NCBI GenBank assembly: GCA_028455995.1
Contig: JABELC010000007.1
Coordinates: 1,978,001 to 2,042,000, forward strand
Length of the DNA: 64,000 nt
DNA from: Scleromitrula shiraiana
Taxonomy: Eukaryota > Ascomycota > Leotiomycetes > Helotiales > Sclerotiniaceae
Reading direction: 5' to 3'
The notes under the pieces were generated by a model. The model did not search any database. It saw only the letters and a list, made by a program, of their open reading frames with translations, and was not told where the DNA came from. Positions within the stretch are counted from its first letter, which is position 1; the number at the start of each line of letters is the position of its first letter. Both the position numbers and the translations under genes were made by a program. This document shows positions 50,509 to 63,753 of the stretch, in pieces.

Positions 50509-53500
50509 TTATCTCTGCAAAAAAAATGTTAGTATCAATTCCCCAATTCAAATTCATATTTGATAGATAAAACTTACTCTTCCCCTTCGACTATTCACTT
50601 GTTCCTGTTGCATAAATCCACTACCCATATTTTGCATCCCACCAGCAGCCGCTAAACCATTATACCCATACCCACTCATACCCATTCCCATACCACTGAA
50701 ACCAGGTGGTCCGAATGAATTTTGTCCCAACATAGGACCTGGGCTCATATTTTGTGGTGGAGGTTGAATTGGACTAGCATTTTGAATGCCACGATATTGA
50801 TCGGCCATTTGTTGGTTACTGAATGCTCCAAATCCTGATTGCATGCTAGGATAGAAATTACTCATTGGTGGAGTGGCTCGTGCCATGTTTTGGTATTGTA
50901 ATTGTTGCATGGACATTGGTTGGATCATAGAAGTGGATTGAGGGAACATCGTACTTGGGATAGCATAAGATTGATATGGTGTTGCGTTAGAATCCATACT
51001 ATCAGTACGTTGCATTCCCATACCCATATCAAATTGATTCTGTTGCATTTGTGGGTAGAATTGATTGGCACCGTATTGAGGAGCAGCCATATGTCCATTT
51101 GCTTGACTTTGTTGTGATCCAGGGCGAGTACGTTCATTTGGATGTTGTTGACTATGTTCTCTGCTTGGACCAGCGCTACCATTACGTGTTGACAATCCAA
51201 CTTCATCCATAAGACGTTTGTATCCTTGGGCTGGCTGTGCCTTGAGGCGAATAAGAACAGCACGAACGTTCTCAACTACTTGAGTTCTGATAGACTCGTC
51301 GAAGAATGGAGTGGTGAGTACTTTGAATATCAAAGTAGCACCACAAGCTTGATCAGATAAGATGGCTTCAAGGGTTTCATCATTGGGCGAGAAAAACAAA
51401 GCTTGGAAAATTTGATCCCTGGCATCTGATTCCAACTTTTGATTGATGACCTTAAGAACAGTAAGATATGCAACCTTATGTTTGCAGAGATGAACCAAAT
51501 TTGGTACAAGTTGAGGTGCAAGAACAGAACGTCGTTGAGGGAATGTGCAAGTATCCAAGAACCATGTTAAAAGGAGAGCACCATTGGCATTGGTTGCCAA
51601 TTGAACACTATGTAATGCGATGGCAGCTGCCAGCATTCTTTGTTGGTCCTTGGTAGAATGGTGACTCTCAAGACAAGCTCTCATAGCACGGGCTCCATAT
51701 CGTCCCTCGGAAATTGGCTTCATCTTACTGAGCATGGCCTCGAAGATGAAATCATTATAAGGTGATCCAAACTTCAAGCAGCATTGAAGAACGTAGTTTC
51801 CATATTGATCAAGGAATAATGGAACAGTATATGGTTGCAAGTTTGAGACGATCATCTTCATCTGCTTTGGTGTCCTGCATACCTCAATAATCTTTTGAGC
51901 AGCCCAAGTACCGTTCTTGTGCACACCAATTTCTGCCATGTGTGGAGCAATTTCAACAAGCATGGCATCTCTCATTTCGTCAGAGCAATGTTCAAAGAGT
52001 TTTTGCACAACGGTGTTTCCAAGGTAATCCGACGATAGTTCAGCAACTTCTGGAAGCATCTCCATAGCAATGCCTTCAATTTCAGTTGCCGACCAACTTT
52101 GGTTATCAATACGTTTTCTGATATCTCGAAGCTTTGGAGCATCATGAACTCTATTGTGACTTGGCTCTGGAATTGGTGGGATTTCGGTTTGAAAGTTTTC
52201 GTATGAAACAGCCGACTGAAGACTTTGACCAATCTTAGCCTTATCGTCAGCAGTTGCTCCGAACTCCCCAACGATACTCATTATCTCGGTCATGATATCT
52301 ATAAGTTTTGGAGAAGGTGGTTCGGTAGTTGATGGTCTTGAAACGGCGCCGGCAGGGGTTCCACTAGCATCACCGCTAATTGCTCCAGTGTCTTGACTCT
52401 TCGAGAATGGGTCTGGACTTGGTGAAGGGAAAGCTCCATCAGGACCTGGGGTAGTTGCTGGAGAGACAGGTTTAGCAAAGTTAATTCTAACTGGTCCTGC
52501 TCCAGGGAAAATTTCCTTTCCGTGCATCATGGCTTTTGCAGATACAGCACTCTCCACGCGTTCAAAGTTAACAAAACCGCAGTTCTTGTGGGTGAGAACA
52601 CGGGCAGATTGGACTGGTCCATGTGCCTTGAACATTTCGGTAAGTGTTGAGGTGGTTGTTGATGATGGGATACTTCCAAGCCAAAGTGCGCTTGTAGGTC
52701 CCTCCAAATTATCATTAGCATTTAAATGATCATTTCGACTATTAGAGCGTCCTAAACTCATAGCAGCGACAGCTTCTGGAAGACCTTCAAATTCTTGTGC
52801 TTCCGACAGATGCATATCTGTCGCATTAATGCTGTTACCTAGGCGAGATGCGGGGTAATAATCTCTTAATAAACGACTTGCTGGCGATTCTAATACTCCA
52901 GCTGTCCTGGCTCTCGGTCTATTCGAGGAAGCTTGGTTGGCGAAAGCTTGGACCGCAAGGTTATGTTGTTGGATAGCCGCATTAGTTGCGGCCATCTGCA
53001 TATGCAACTGAGCTTGTTGAGCCTCATATGGAGTCATGCTACCACTTCCGTACTCGTCAGCCTCCTCATCCTCTTCGTACTTTTCCTTTGCGTTGACCGA
53101 GTACGAGCGGAAACGATTGGCTTGTTTGTTCATATCGGCAAGGTTTGCCAAGAATGGATTTACTAATTGTGCTCTAGGAGGTTGTGGTGTATCCGCTAGA
53201 CCAAGGTAATCAAGCGTTCTCATTTCATTTTCACCGTTTCCTTCCTTAGAAAATGACGATTGCGTAGGTGAGCTTGGGCCATTAGAGGGCTGGCTAGCGA
53301 TACTAGCCAAGGTTGAGGCTCGCTCACGACCAGTATTCCAACTTGTGGAAAACACCGATGGTCCGAAAGGGCCACTAACATTAGCGTATGGACTTCTTTG
53401 GGGCGTTGATCCAGCACGCAACCTGGACAACAAAGCAGCATTACTAGATTGATCAGCCATATCACTAAGGTTTGGAGATGGCGACTTGAATGGACTCTGT

Positions 53501-54090
53501 GAAGGCGTAGGTCTAGAAGTTTTTGACCCTATAGAAGGAATAGCCGGGATCGCACTGTTGGTCGCTCCTCCAGGGGAAAAGCGAGACGGAACTGTACCAG
53601 CGCGTGCTCGTCGCGTTGGTAAGATTTCTGTCGTTGGCAGATGTGCAAAATCGGGGAATCCATCTGTGGGTGATTCTGGTATATTTTCCCGGAGTGGAGT
53701 CGAGTTACCGCTAGTAGGAGGACCCCACACATTCATTGGTAAACCTTCTTGTGCCTGAATTTCTCGAGCTCTATGTTGGGAAAGTTAGTCATTGTCCTAA
53801 AAACTTGGAATAAAGGCATATATATCATTATCGTACCTCTTTGAGAACAATCTGCTAGTACTTGAACCACCAATTTCATGCGATGGAGAGCCAGCTCCCG
53901 ATCGCGTATTACTGGCCATTTTACCTGCAGAGTTTAATGCGCCGGGGAGACCAAACGGTGATCTTAAAGCAGCTCCTGTTGTAGCTTCTGTAGGTGATGT
54001 ATTGGCAGTCGAAGAACCGGAGCGTGTATAACCAACAGCTGATTGTGGTAAATGACCAAGGTTGAGATGTTCAGATCTCTTAGTTGACAT
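50509..54090 (-). CDS. RRM and Pumilio-repeat RNA-binding protein (Jsn1/Puf2-like)
   Basis: Cytoplasmic post-transcriptional regulator predicted to bind 3' UTRs of specific mRNAs through Pumilio repeats. Three coding exons, 54090-53837, 53770-50578 and 50514-50509, give 1150 residues. The last exon holds only AGA TAA: a GTAAGT donor, TACTAAC branch site and T-run plus CAG acceptor fit better than reading through to a frame end in the intron. The N-terminal 430 residues are Ser/Pro/Thr-rich and disordered. An RRM follows at about 440-515 (ALWLGSIPSS as RNP2-like, CGFVNFE as RNP1). Puf helical repeats occupy about 640-930 (for example GTWAAQKIIE and YGNYVLQCCLK). The C-terminal part is rich in Gln, Met and Gly. 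The RRM plus divergent Puf combination is that of the fungal Jsn1/Puf2 group rather than Puf3. It is divergent from the VPS72-like gene. Confidence 0.9.
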
Positions 54091-54976
54091 TATAGATTAT
54101 TCCGTCTGCAACAATCACTCGAATCTGATACGAGTGATGAGCAGTTTTGGTTGGTAATTCGAATGTATTCTTTTCCCTTCTTCAATCCTCTTCTTCCAAT
54201 ATACCCAATTTTTATGTAATATGCGACAAACTCGATGGCAGAATTGACAAAGATCTTCTCTTGATTCTGTATTCGAAAAGAATATAGATGGAATTGTCGA
54301 CTATTTCAAGATTGTATACGCGTAAACTTTATCTTGGTTGGCAGGGTCGAAGGACGTCTTCGAAGGATTCGTATTGCCGGAAAAAAAGATGAGATCTAAT
54401 TAAAAAAAAAAGGTTTGAAACTCTTTAAAGATCAAATCAATGACTTCACAAGAGATATAGAAATTGAATGAGTCCAATTTTCTATTATAAATTGATACCG
54501 TAGGGAATGTTTTTTTTTATTTGATCCGATGAGTGTTTCGGTCGACCTGTAAAGCACAATCTTTTTTTCTTCGTTTTTTTTTCAAAATATGAATTTTCTT
54601 AAATCGGAATGAAAGGATACTGAGACAGATTGTGCTTGAATTAAGCCTGTGAAGGAATTCGATGAATTTTGATAGAGAGAAGGATAGAGGAGATGATGGT
54701 TGATACTCCAAATTGATGATTTATCTGATTGTATGTAATAAGGAAATGGTTAAAGAAAAGGGAGCTCTGTTTGACAATGATCTTTTTTGATTTATATTTG
54801 AATAAAATCGAATCGAATTGGATTTCTCTTTCTTTTCATCAAATAGATAAATAAATAAATGTACAGACAGACCTTTCATTAATACAAAAAGAATAGATAG
54901 AAATGATGAGAGATGGAGATGGGAAAAAAAAAAGAAGGGGTAAAAAAATTCAATTATGATGATGGATGAGATTTTG

Positions 54977-55008
<32 letters not shown>

Positions 55009-58000
55009 AAGAGAGAGGGGAGGGGGGGGGAAATGTAGAAGTTAAGTTTATCATAAGATGATGTGGTGTTTATTAGAATTCGCTCAAGTTTTTTGGTGGT
55101 TCAAAGTGTTCATTCAAAAAGCTCTATTAAATGTTCAAGTGTCATGTGTGGAGGAAAGGAAAGGGAAGGAAAGGGTCGCTTATGATTTATGATTTATTTT
55201 AGTGTGATTGCTGAAACTTGATAAGAAAAATATCCTTGCTTGGCTTGAATCGAAGAATTATTATTATTATTATTATGATTATTATGATTATTATTATTAT
55301 TATTATTACTATATGTGGGAAAGGGGAAGGGAAAGGGAACTTGTGCTGTGCCCTTCAATTCAGTCTTCAATGGCGGAGAAGAGGCGGACAATTTTTATAA
55401 TTATATCATTGCAACAACGATAGATCTAGATTTCTATCTACCTTGGTCCTTGAATGTCCTTGAATGTTGAAGCTCTCTTCTCTATGGATATCTATGTAGA
55501 TATTTTTAATAACTCATAGTGAATCTGTGAAGTAAAGCTGCAAAAAGTAATAGAAGATTGAATAATAATAATAATAATAATAATAACAATAACAATAACA
55601 ATAACAATAATAATAAATTCATTATATTATCATATATTAGATACAATATCTCGAAACAAATAAATTAACTAATACCAATTAACAAATACTTATATATTAC
55701 TAATATTGTACTCGACATTTCTTTCTCTCCAGGACATTTCCTTATTAGAGAATTATTGTAATTTGTCCGATATAAACAAAGGATATACTTCCCCATGAAT
55801 GACCGCGGTGACTGGGCTCTTTCAGATAAATTGTTATTTTTTGATGATACTTGATGCGAACCTAGGATCAGACCTAGTATAAATCATGTATTTGGTACAT
55901 AGAATCAGTTACATACCAAGTAGGTAGTCACAGTACAGTACAGTACAGTACAGTAGTCAGTCATATCATGTAGAGAGACACAATGACAACAGAAAACATC
56001 AAACATCAATTATCCAAGCAGAGATACATACTTCAGAGTTGTCAAAATCTACCTACTAGTATGTCTATGATGTATGTATGAAGAAAGCCCATGCACAACA
56101 CCCAATCGATACGATTGTGTTGGTTGAGAATATCGATACTTATAGTCTTAGACATATATGCATGCAACCAGAATCTTTCTGATCTATGTACTATGTAGAT
56201 ATTTCAGCTCTGTGATTCCACTCATACATATTACATATTACATATTACATACTCCGTAGAGATGTTTGATGTTCTGAAAATAAGATCTTACTGCATATGT
56301 GGGTAGCTTCGTACATGTATGTGCATACATTATCATATGGGTGTGTGGTGGTAGGTACAGGATATATCTCCATTCCGAGTCGGGTTCACACTGTGATTCA
56401 TTAGCCGCCATCACACTATCTACCTTGGTATTCACACTATTCTCCCATCAGTGACCCTGGACTACTAGTTGTAGATTCCTCTAGACTCAGGTACCGTTAT
56501 CCTATCATTTCCTTTTCGTACTTCTAAAGAAGAGTTGGGATGACTTTCCTCTTCTTCAGATGTATATTCACCATTTGAATTCGAATTTGAATATTGGGGT
56601 CCGTATCATGTTCAAGGTACAGGTGTCACATTTTAAAGATCCTGCATTAACATGCCAATGATGATAATAGTAGCCCTTTACGTCTACAAGTACCGATCAC
56701 CCCTATTCATCCACCGATAATCTACGTAACTTTTGTTTTATACTTATGATCTCTCTTCTAACTTTTCAACTTTTCTTGAGGGATTTATTCATATGTTTCT
56801 TTCGTTCCAAGCATACAATATATTCGTATCTTGAAAATATACCTAACCGGACTTGTTGAGAATGCCGTTTAATGCATTGAAGCTTCTAAGTTTGGTAACT
56901 TACAGAACTTTACCCCTTAAAAGTGGCATTACGAAATAGGAAATCTGTACAATTACTGTAAATTCATTCCGACGACCTCGGAATTTTCCTTTAAACTCAA
57001 GATAGTTACCATATTCTTTCCCGGATAGATTCAATTGTCTAGTGATTCATCGGTACTGTGTATATATATATTTCTACCAAGCTGTGATAATTACCGGTCG
57101 TAAAGAAATGATCGTAGCTAGTGAAAGAAGGTTCATCATAACTCCATATCCTCTATCCTCTATCCTCTAATTAATAACTTTGAATGTCGATCTCCTATAT
57201 CTGAAACATTAGCTTATGGTAAGCACGCATACCATGAGCAACTCGAGCCGCCCGTCTACAAATTGGGACACTGCCCTGCCGCTTTAAGAGTTCAAGCTTA
57301 TAGACATAATACTAATAACATGAGATGGGATTTCGAAAACATCAAGCTGTTCAGACATTTTTAATGCATTAAAAACGGGAAACCTTCTAGAGAATCAAGA
57401 GAAGGTTTTATAAAAGGATCATCGCTGAATTTACTTACTGTACCTTTGATTCTCTGAAATGTACTAAGGTTTGAGATGCTTCTAACTTTGGAAAGTTATC
57501 CGTGGATTTCTAGTCTACTAGGTAAGTAGCTCTTCTTTTAGATGTTTTCGCATGACCTTGGCAAATCTAATAATCAACAAATGATCTTTTTCTCGGGGAA
57601 ACGAGCGAGTTTTGCTTCTAATAATAAAAAGTATGAAAATGTGCACAGATACACGACTTCTTGTCAACTTTTTCACTCAACCAAAAAAAAAAGATCTCAC
57701 AAGTCGGATCTAGGAGGAGGAGGAGTATCATCATGTGATTGACGTAATGAAGTGTGAAGTGCTGCGGTTGATGATTCGTCGGGTCGGAAATCAGTTCCGG
57801 GCCAGTTGATTTTCAAGAAGGTGGGCTTGCTACCATGGTCCATGCGCTGAGAGATTTCTCGGAACTTTGAATCAGTACAGCATCATCGAGACCAAAAAAA
57901 AAAAAAAAAAAGGGTCAAAAGACGCGTCGCGATTGCATAAATTAAATTGTAAGTGAGGGGTAAAGGCGACGATATTCATTTCATTTCATTTACTCAAGAT

Positions 58001-58021
58001 TTTGCATCAAGACCAGATAAT
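54091..58021. other. Long divergent intergenic region, no gene seen
   Basis: 3.9 kb between two divergently transcribed genes, presumably holding both promoters and leaders. Repeats include GAGA (54979-55016), GGAAA, (ATT)n (55257-55305), AAT/AAC (55563-55615), ACAGT (55931-55955), TATTACATA (56226-56252) and an A-run (57893-57911). No frame resembles a known family and no RNA gene was recognised. Confidence 0.55.
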
Positions 58022-60175
58022 ATGGCAGATGAAATGGATGAAGATACCCCAATGCGAACTGAGGAAAATACATCCGATGCCGGAAGTGAAAGTGGGAGTG
58101 GGAGTGATAGTGATGGGGAGGAGAATGAGGAAGAGACAGTTGAATTAATGGTCACATCACGACAAAAGCGTTCTACTGCCGGAAATCGATTAACGTCTTT
58201 ACTACAACAAGAGGAACCGGATGATGAATTGGAACTATTATTTGCAGAAGATGAAGATGATGTTGGATATGAAGATGTCGAGGCTGATTCGGATGTACAA
58301 ATGGATTCCTCTTCCGACGATGATGATCAAGGACCAGCAGCCGGCGCAGATGATCTCGAAGGAGAGAAAGAATTACAAAGAAAGGAAAAGGCAGAAAGGC
58401 TTGCCAAGAAACGGAAAATGAATGATGGTATACCAAAAGTATTTAAGAAGAGAGTCAGGATCGATCCTACCATACCACAAAAGCCAGCTCCGCGCCCCAA
58501 GAAAAAGTCTGAACGAGCATCATGGATTCCAACACCAGAAGATGCGCCGACCAGAGCTTCGTCTCGTGGAACCACTCGACAAAGTAAAGAGCAATTACAT
58601 GCGCAGATGTTAGATAGGGAGAAGAAGAGGCTGAAACAATTGGCAAACATGGAGAAAGCAGCGGCGGCAAAAGAGGCTGCAAAAAAACCAGCAATGACAC
58701 AAGCAGATAGATTGGCAGAAGCTGCGAGAGTGGAAAAGAGTAATGCGAAGAGTTTGAGTAGATGGGAAGAGGCAGAACAACAAAGAGAGGAAGAGCAGAG
58801 GTTAAAGTTGGCAGCATTACACAATCGAAAATTAGAAGGTCCAGTAATTACATGGTGGAGTGGTTGTGCGACATATGTTGGAGGAAAATTGAAGCAAGTC
58901 GGTTCGAAAAAAGTCGGGCAAGATGAACCAAAAGAGAAGCCGAAAAAGAAGAAGACTTCGGAGATGGAAGATGATGCAGAGACTGGCCCAACAGAGTCAC
59001 CAGCTCCAAAGGGGGGTTCTGCTCCAGATTCAACCATGATGGAAGCTCCATCCTCGGTACCTAACAAGGCTTCAACGCCTTCAAATACCTCGGCAGCAAA
59101 TAAGAGTGAAACGTTACCGAACAAAGATGAAGCTACCTCCAAACCTACAATTACTTCTAATATATTACGACCTCCAAACATCACCGAGAATCCCCCACCA
59201 CAACCCAACAGTGGAGCTGTTTTAAAACCTCCACCACAACCACCCACAATCCCACCTACCACCAGCGTCCTCCAACCACCAAACCAAACCTCTGGAGCAG
59301 TCCCCCCTATAACTGGTGTATTACAACCACCGCAATCCCACAATTTTCCCGTCCCTGTTAACGGCACCAATTTCCAACCCTCTACCGCCCCTCCGTTTTT
59401 TCTCCAACCCCCCTCTCTCGATGGATCAAAACCACTCCCCGGTTTCCACCCCCCAAATACTCAATACCCACGCGTAATGCCTTCTCAAACAACCCCATTT
59501 ACCTTCACCCCCGCTCAACATTATTCACCCTATAGTTCCGCTCCTCCTCCTCCTCCTGCTCCAACCCCAGCTGCTCCACCACCTCCCGCAGCTCCACCCG
59601 TTCCCGAACCCCCGGTTGTCGAACATTGTTTGCGAAATTCTCTCATCCTATCTAATTTCAACGAGGAGGATATCAAATCAAAAGACACCCAAACTAAAAT
59701 CCTTTTCAATCAAACCTTCCCCAAAGCTCCCCGTATGTTCCCCTCCCCTCCCCTCCCTTTCCCATATCACCCCTCCACTTGCCACAAAAGCTAATCAACA
59801 ATTATACCAATAGGAACACACAAACACACCCCAACCCTCTGCGCAATAACACACTACCCAGCCAAACACAAAGATCCAAAAACAGGCCTGCCGTATGTAA
59901 ATTGTTATGCGTATAAGGAGATTCAGAAATTGAAGAGGGGCGAGTATAGGTGGAGTCGGTTGTTGGGGGCGTATGTGGGACAGGGGGGGTTTGCGGCGAG
60001 GGGGGTGCCGGGGAGGTTTCTGAGGGGAGATGATAAAGGGAGGGAGAAGGAGAAGGAGAAGGAGAAGGAGAAGGATGGGGGCAGGGATGAAGAGAAGGAG
60101 AAGGTTGGGGCTGTGGGTGCGGGTGCGGGTGCGGGTGTGGCTGTGGGTGCGGATGATAAGGGGAAAGTGGTATAA
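58022..60175 (+). CDS. YL1/VPS72-family subunit of the SWR1 chromatin remodeller
   Basis: Nuclear subunit that binds histone H2A.Z-H2B and guides its deposition by the SWR1 complex (yeast Vps72/Swc2). Exons 58022-59732 and 59814-60175, with an 81-nt intron, give 690 residues. The chosen start is ATG 58022 (MADEMDED); the frame is open upstream but has no earlier ATG near a promoter. The N-terminal YL1 domain shows VTSRQKRSTAGNRLTSLL, an acidic H2A.Z-binding stretch rich in Glu/Asp, and PKKKSERASW; a coiled, Lys/Glu-rich segment follows (about 190-270), then TWWSGCATYVGG. A long Pro/Ser/Thr-rich linker precedes the YL1 C-terminal domain, which the intron splits: LRNSLILSNF...FPKAPR then CAITHYPAKHKDPKTGLPY...RWSRLLGAYVG. 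The tail has Lys-Glu and Gly-Ala repeats. All expected family blocks are present. Confidence 0.93.
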
Positions 60176-61453
60176 TGCAGATGGGATGGATGGTAAATAC
60201 TAGTATAGAGAGAGATGGAGATTATGTATGTATGTATTTATGTATATATATATGTATGTACATAATACACCTGACTTAGTCGAACGACTAATTAGATATT
60301 GATACCCACCTTAATAAACAAACGATCAAACAAGTATATCTTCCACCTCCCTACCACTACCATATCGTGAAAAGTCAAATATCCATTAGACCCTGTACAT
60401 CATCCCTTCAAATGATAAATCATCAAGTTAAAGATCGTTTGGTTTGATGTGATGTTATGTTATGTTATGTGATGTGATGATGTGATGATATGATGTGCAC
60501 GAGAAAGGAAGGTGGGGTTTTCCATTCGGGGAGGATTCCGGGACGCGATTGAAGAGGAGGAGAGGGGGTGGAGATGTGGCGGCTTGGGCGGGGGAAGGCG
60601 AGAGTGGGATTGGGATTGGGATTCGGAGTGTGGGGTAGTGAGGTGAAGGTTGGGTTTTAAATGGAGGATTTGAAGGATGATGGATTTGGGGGAGTTTGCT
60701 TATGATGATGATGATGATGATGATGATGTAGGTTGAGATTTGGTTGAGGGGTCGCTGGATGTTTGGATTAGATAGATTTGCTAGTGTTCTTGTAGATCTA
60801 GAATCTGGATCTTGTAGATAATATAGTAGTAAATTAATATTAGTATGCTGCCAGTGATTAAATACATTAGGCTATGATGAGTTTTATTTTCTAGTTTTTA
60901 TTACATAATTCAAGGTTTTATTTAATATGATGATATTAGATTAAAGTTTCTAATTTTGTAGGATTGATGTATTGTTATTATTATTATTACTATTGTTATT
61001 TAATATTTGTAGAACTTGGATTCAACAATAAATGGCTATATCCCACCAAATTAATATGAACAAGACGGAATAAAATTGAATGTTGGATCAATAGTGAAAT
61101 GAACATTTTTCAGTAAAATAATACTAAATAATACTAATATCAACATCACTATGACAGAATTGAATAAACGTTAACTGACGTCAAGTTCAAGTTCATTCAT
61201 AAATCAACAATCAACAATCAACACCACCCATATCAACACCATCCAACACGCTACAAAGAATCCTGATTATCAAAACAAAACGCCGCTCCCCTAAGAAAAA
61301 AAAACAAGAAAACACAAAATCCCAAAACATCTTTTCGAAAACCCAAACACTAGTCCCTCTACCCCCCACCAAATTCTCCTCAACAGAATCCGGCCCTAAG
61401 TCCAGACAGACAGACAGACAGACAGACGATCCAGCATACTCGCCACAAGCGAT
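60176..61453. other. Intergenic, simple repeats, no gene
   Basis: Includes TATG/TATA repeats (60225-60260), TGATG/TTATG repeats (60448-60495), a GATGAT tract (60702-60728), ATCAAC repeats (61202-61245) and CAGA (61405-61427). Composition is ordinary. No frame resembles a gene. Confidence 0.5.
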
Positions 61454-62553
61454 CTAGGAAGCTCCTGCGTAAAAAATCTCAACCTGATCCCTAACCAACT
61501 TCCCTGTATCCCTATCGTCCTCCCCTTCTACTGTATAGCGCATCTCCAAATATCGTAAGCCGTCTCTTCTCGTTCTTGCGTCTTCATTTCATGTTCATAT
61601 AGTGGTTCTCTGGCATCTGGTATCGATTTTCTTCTTTCCTCTTTCCTCTTTCCTCTTTCCTCTCTATCGAACTCCCCCACTATCACTATCGCAACCATGC
61701 CCCCAATAAAAATTGCAGCGTCCGAGGGATATCTGGTATCGGGGTATAGTATCTAAAGTTCACATGCTGTATTGATGGAAATTTATACATGCAAAGAACA
61801 ATTTTCCTTGAGCATGGGGAGGAATCCGGGGGGGTGGGGGGTGGGTATAGCATTTTCCGCATGTCTCTGATCGGCTTCAAATGCATTTTTGGCTGTTTCT
61901 AGTATCCTGGGATAGGCGGCAGTAACATGGGGGGGGGAGAATTCGGGGATCTGTTTGGAGAGGTCGGAGATTAGGGGGAGAATGAATTTCTTGAGGAGGG
62001 ATTCGAGTGATGATGCGCGTTTGGGAGGGGTGAGCTTATTTCTTGTGAATGGTGTCCAAATGCCACGGGATCGTATGAGTGGAATAGTTATGGTTTTGTG
62101 GGGGATAGAATTGTTAGTATGTGGTTGTCGATTGGGGATTGGGAAGTCGTGATTTTGTTTTAAGTAAAAGCATTGTGTGAAGTTTCGAAGAATGCGTATG
62201 ATGCAAAATTTTGATTGATTTGGATGAAGTCTTGTGTTATTTCTACGTTTTCTTTGGGAGTTAAGATACGATCGGTCGAGGGATGAGCTTATTTCTTGTG
62301 AATGATATCCAAATGCCATGGGATCGTATAAGTGAAATAGTTATGGTTTTGTGGGGGATAGAATCGTTAGTACGTGGTTGTCGATCAGGGATTAGGAAGT
62401 TATGATCTTGTTTTGGGCGGAAACATTGTGTGAAGTTTTGGAGGACGTATATGCTGTAAAGCTTTAGTTGATTTAGATGAAGTCTTGTATTACTCCTATG
62501 TTTTCTTCGGGAGTCAAGATACGATCGGTCGGAGTGGAATCGGAAGTAAACAT
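61454..62553 (-). pseudogene. Broken paralogue of the hypothetical gene at 62884
   Basis: Minus-strand sequence collinear with the protein of the neighbouring gene. Pieces that match are TITIPLI (neighbour SITIPLL), SLESLLKKFILPL (SFHSLLCNVILPY), FSPPHVTAAYP (FSPLAAPRVAAA), ENCSLHVQISINTAC (QNCFSHVRIVANMAC), MVAIVIVGEFDRE (LVAIVVVGDFDRG) and a C-terminus ending VRDQVEIFYAGAS (GRWQLEFFMVGTELTL). ATG 62553 lies at the position equivalent to the neighbour's start, and sequence upstream of it also matches. The frame is broken by a stop soon after the start, by a 253-bp internal tandem duplication and by at least one further frame change near 61.6-61.8 kb. An intron could explain part of that last one. 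Function unknown. Confidence 0.72.
62031..62537. repeat. 253-bp tandem duplication inside the pseudogene
   Basis: Unit A (62031-62283) starts TGAGCTTATTTCTTGTGAAT; unit B (62284-62537) starts with the same bases and follows unit A to the end (AAGATACGATCGGTCG in both). The units differ at scattered positions, many of them transitions. Period 253 is not a multiple of three, so the duplication shifts the frame. Confidence 0.92.
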
Positions 62554-62883
62554 TATTTTTCTGAGTTGAGTTGATTTGCTTTTTCTAACTTACAAATCAA
62601 CTAATCAACCAACCGACAAATTGGAAGAATACAATGTACTGGGAGAACTATCTAACTAGAAAGAAATTCAGTCGCAATTTATACACCGCGAACTGAATAG
62701 ACAGTGGTTTGTCTAGACGATCCATGTGGTGGATGGATGAATAGCAAAAAGAATGCAGTATGACCATAGCCATTCTTCTGCCCCCCTCCCCCAAACACAC
62801 AAACCTACAAAAAAGCCTAACCTCTTTCTAAAACCATCCAACAAAAAATCTATCTCTAACTCCTCCTACACAATAATCATCTC
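62554..62883. promoter_or_regulatory. Upstream region of the pseudogene, duplicated upstream of its neighbour
   Basis: The stretch 62650-62765 (AATTTATACACCGCGAACTG, GTGGTTTGTCTAGA, CCATGTGGTG, ATGAATAGCAAA) recurs in the same order at 63855-63925 (AATTTATACATGCGAACTG, GTTGTTTGTCCAGA, CCATGTGATG, ATGAATAGTAAA). It is therefore the promoter-side part of a roughly 1.2-kb tandem gene duplication. Confidence 0.65.
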
Positions 62884-63753
62884 TCACAGCGTCAACTCAG
62901 TCCCCACCATAAAAAACTCCAACTGCCACCTCCCCCTCCCCCTAAAGGGCATACTCCCCACCCTCCTCCCCCTCCACTGCACACAAACATCCCAAGGCTC
63001 GCAATCCCTCGCCTCCCACCTTGCTCTCCCCTCCCCATCATCACCATCATCATCACCCCACCCATCCCGCTCCAAAATCAATTTCCCCCCCTCTCCCCTA
63101 TCGAAATCCCCCACCACCACAATCGCAACCAAATCCCCCCACTCGTACTCCCTCCCCAGATAATCACACCCTGGACTCAGCAGTTCCGGCAGACAAGCCA
63201 TATTGGCCACGATGCGCACATGGGAGAAGCAATTCTGCGACAGGCGATGCTGGGACAGGGCATCGGTGGGGAAGTGGTGTCGGAGCGGGATGAGGCCGGG
63301 CGGGGGATCGCCGGCGCAGACGAGACTGGCGGCTGCTACTCTTGGTGCGGCGAGGGGGGAGAAGTGTCGGATGGAGTGCGCGCAGTGCGGTAGGTAGGGG
63401 AGTATGACGTTGCATAGGAGGGAGTGGAAGGAGGTGTATAGGGGGGGTGGCATGGACATGCTGGGATCGAGGGGGGGGTGCTGGACTAGGAGGGGGATAG
63501 TGATGGATCCGAAGGGAGGAGAGCCTGGCGGATGGGGCTGGTGGTCGGGGGATAAGGGGGGGGTGAGCTGGAGGGCGTCGAGGGCGAGGTTGGTGATGAA
63601 GGTTTGGAGGATGGGGAGGGCGGTGGCGGAGAGGCTGGTGAAGTGTTGTTTTGTTTGTTCTGAGAGGGGGCGAATGGATGTGTGGGTGGGGGAGGGAATG
63701 AGGAATGGGTCGCGACCGGGGGGGAGATTGGAAAAGGGGGGTGGGGAGGACAT
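62884..63753 (-). CDS. Hypothetical protein, intact member of a tandem pair
   Basis: Single-exon frame of 289 residues from ATG 63753 to TGA 62884. I do not recognise the family. The N-terminal third is Pro/Ser-rich and polar (SPPPFSNLPPGRDPF). The middle has helical segments (TALPILQTFITNLALDALQL and SLLCNVILPYLPHCAHSIRHF). The C-terminal third looks like beta strands around LVAIVVVGDFDRGEGGKLILERD, an acidic Gly/Asp loop, and a WDVCVQW...WQLEFFMVG end. There is no signal peptide or clear membrane segment. GC content is much higher than in the neighbourhood. Support for coding is the long open frame and the conservation of its hydrophobic pattern in the broken paralogue next to it, where the protein-level similarity outlasts DNA similarity. 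An intron-less gene is assumed. Confidence 0.72.
   Translation of the reverse strand: MSSPPPFSNLPPGRDPFLIPSPTHTSIRPLSEQTKQHFTSLSATALPILQTFITNLALDALQLTPPLSPDHQPHPPGSPPFGSITIPLLVQHPPLDPSMSMPPPLYTSFHSLLCNVILPYLPHCAHSIRHFSPLAAPRVAAASLVCAGDPPPGLIPLRHHFPTDALSQHRLSQNCFSHVRIVANMACLPELLSPGCDYLGREYEWGDLVAIVVVGDFDRGEGGKLILERDGWGDDDGDDGEGRARWEARDCEPWDVCVQWRGRRVGSMPFRGRGRWQLEFFMVGTELTL

Noticed and set aside
58327..59370. Minus-strand open frame of 347 residues
   Set aside because: Complete antisense shadow of the YL1/VPS72-like gene, whose plus-strand frame shows clear family motifs.
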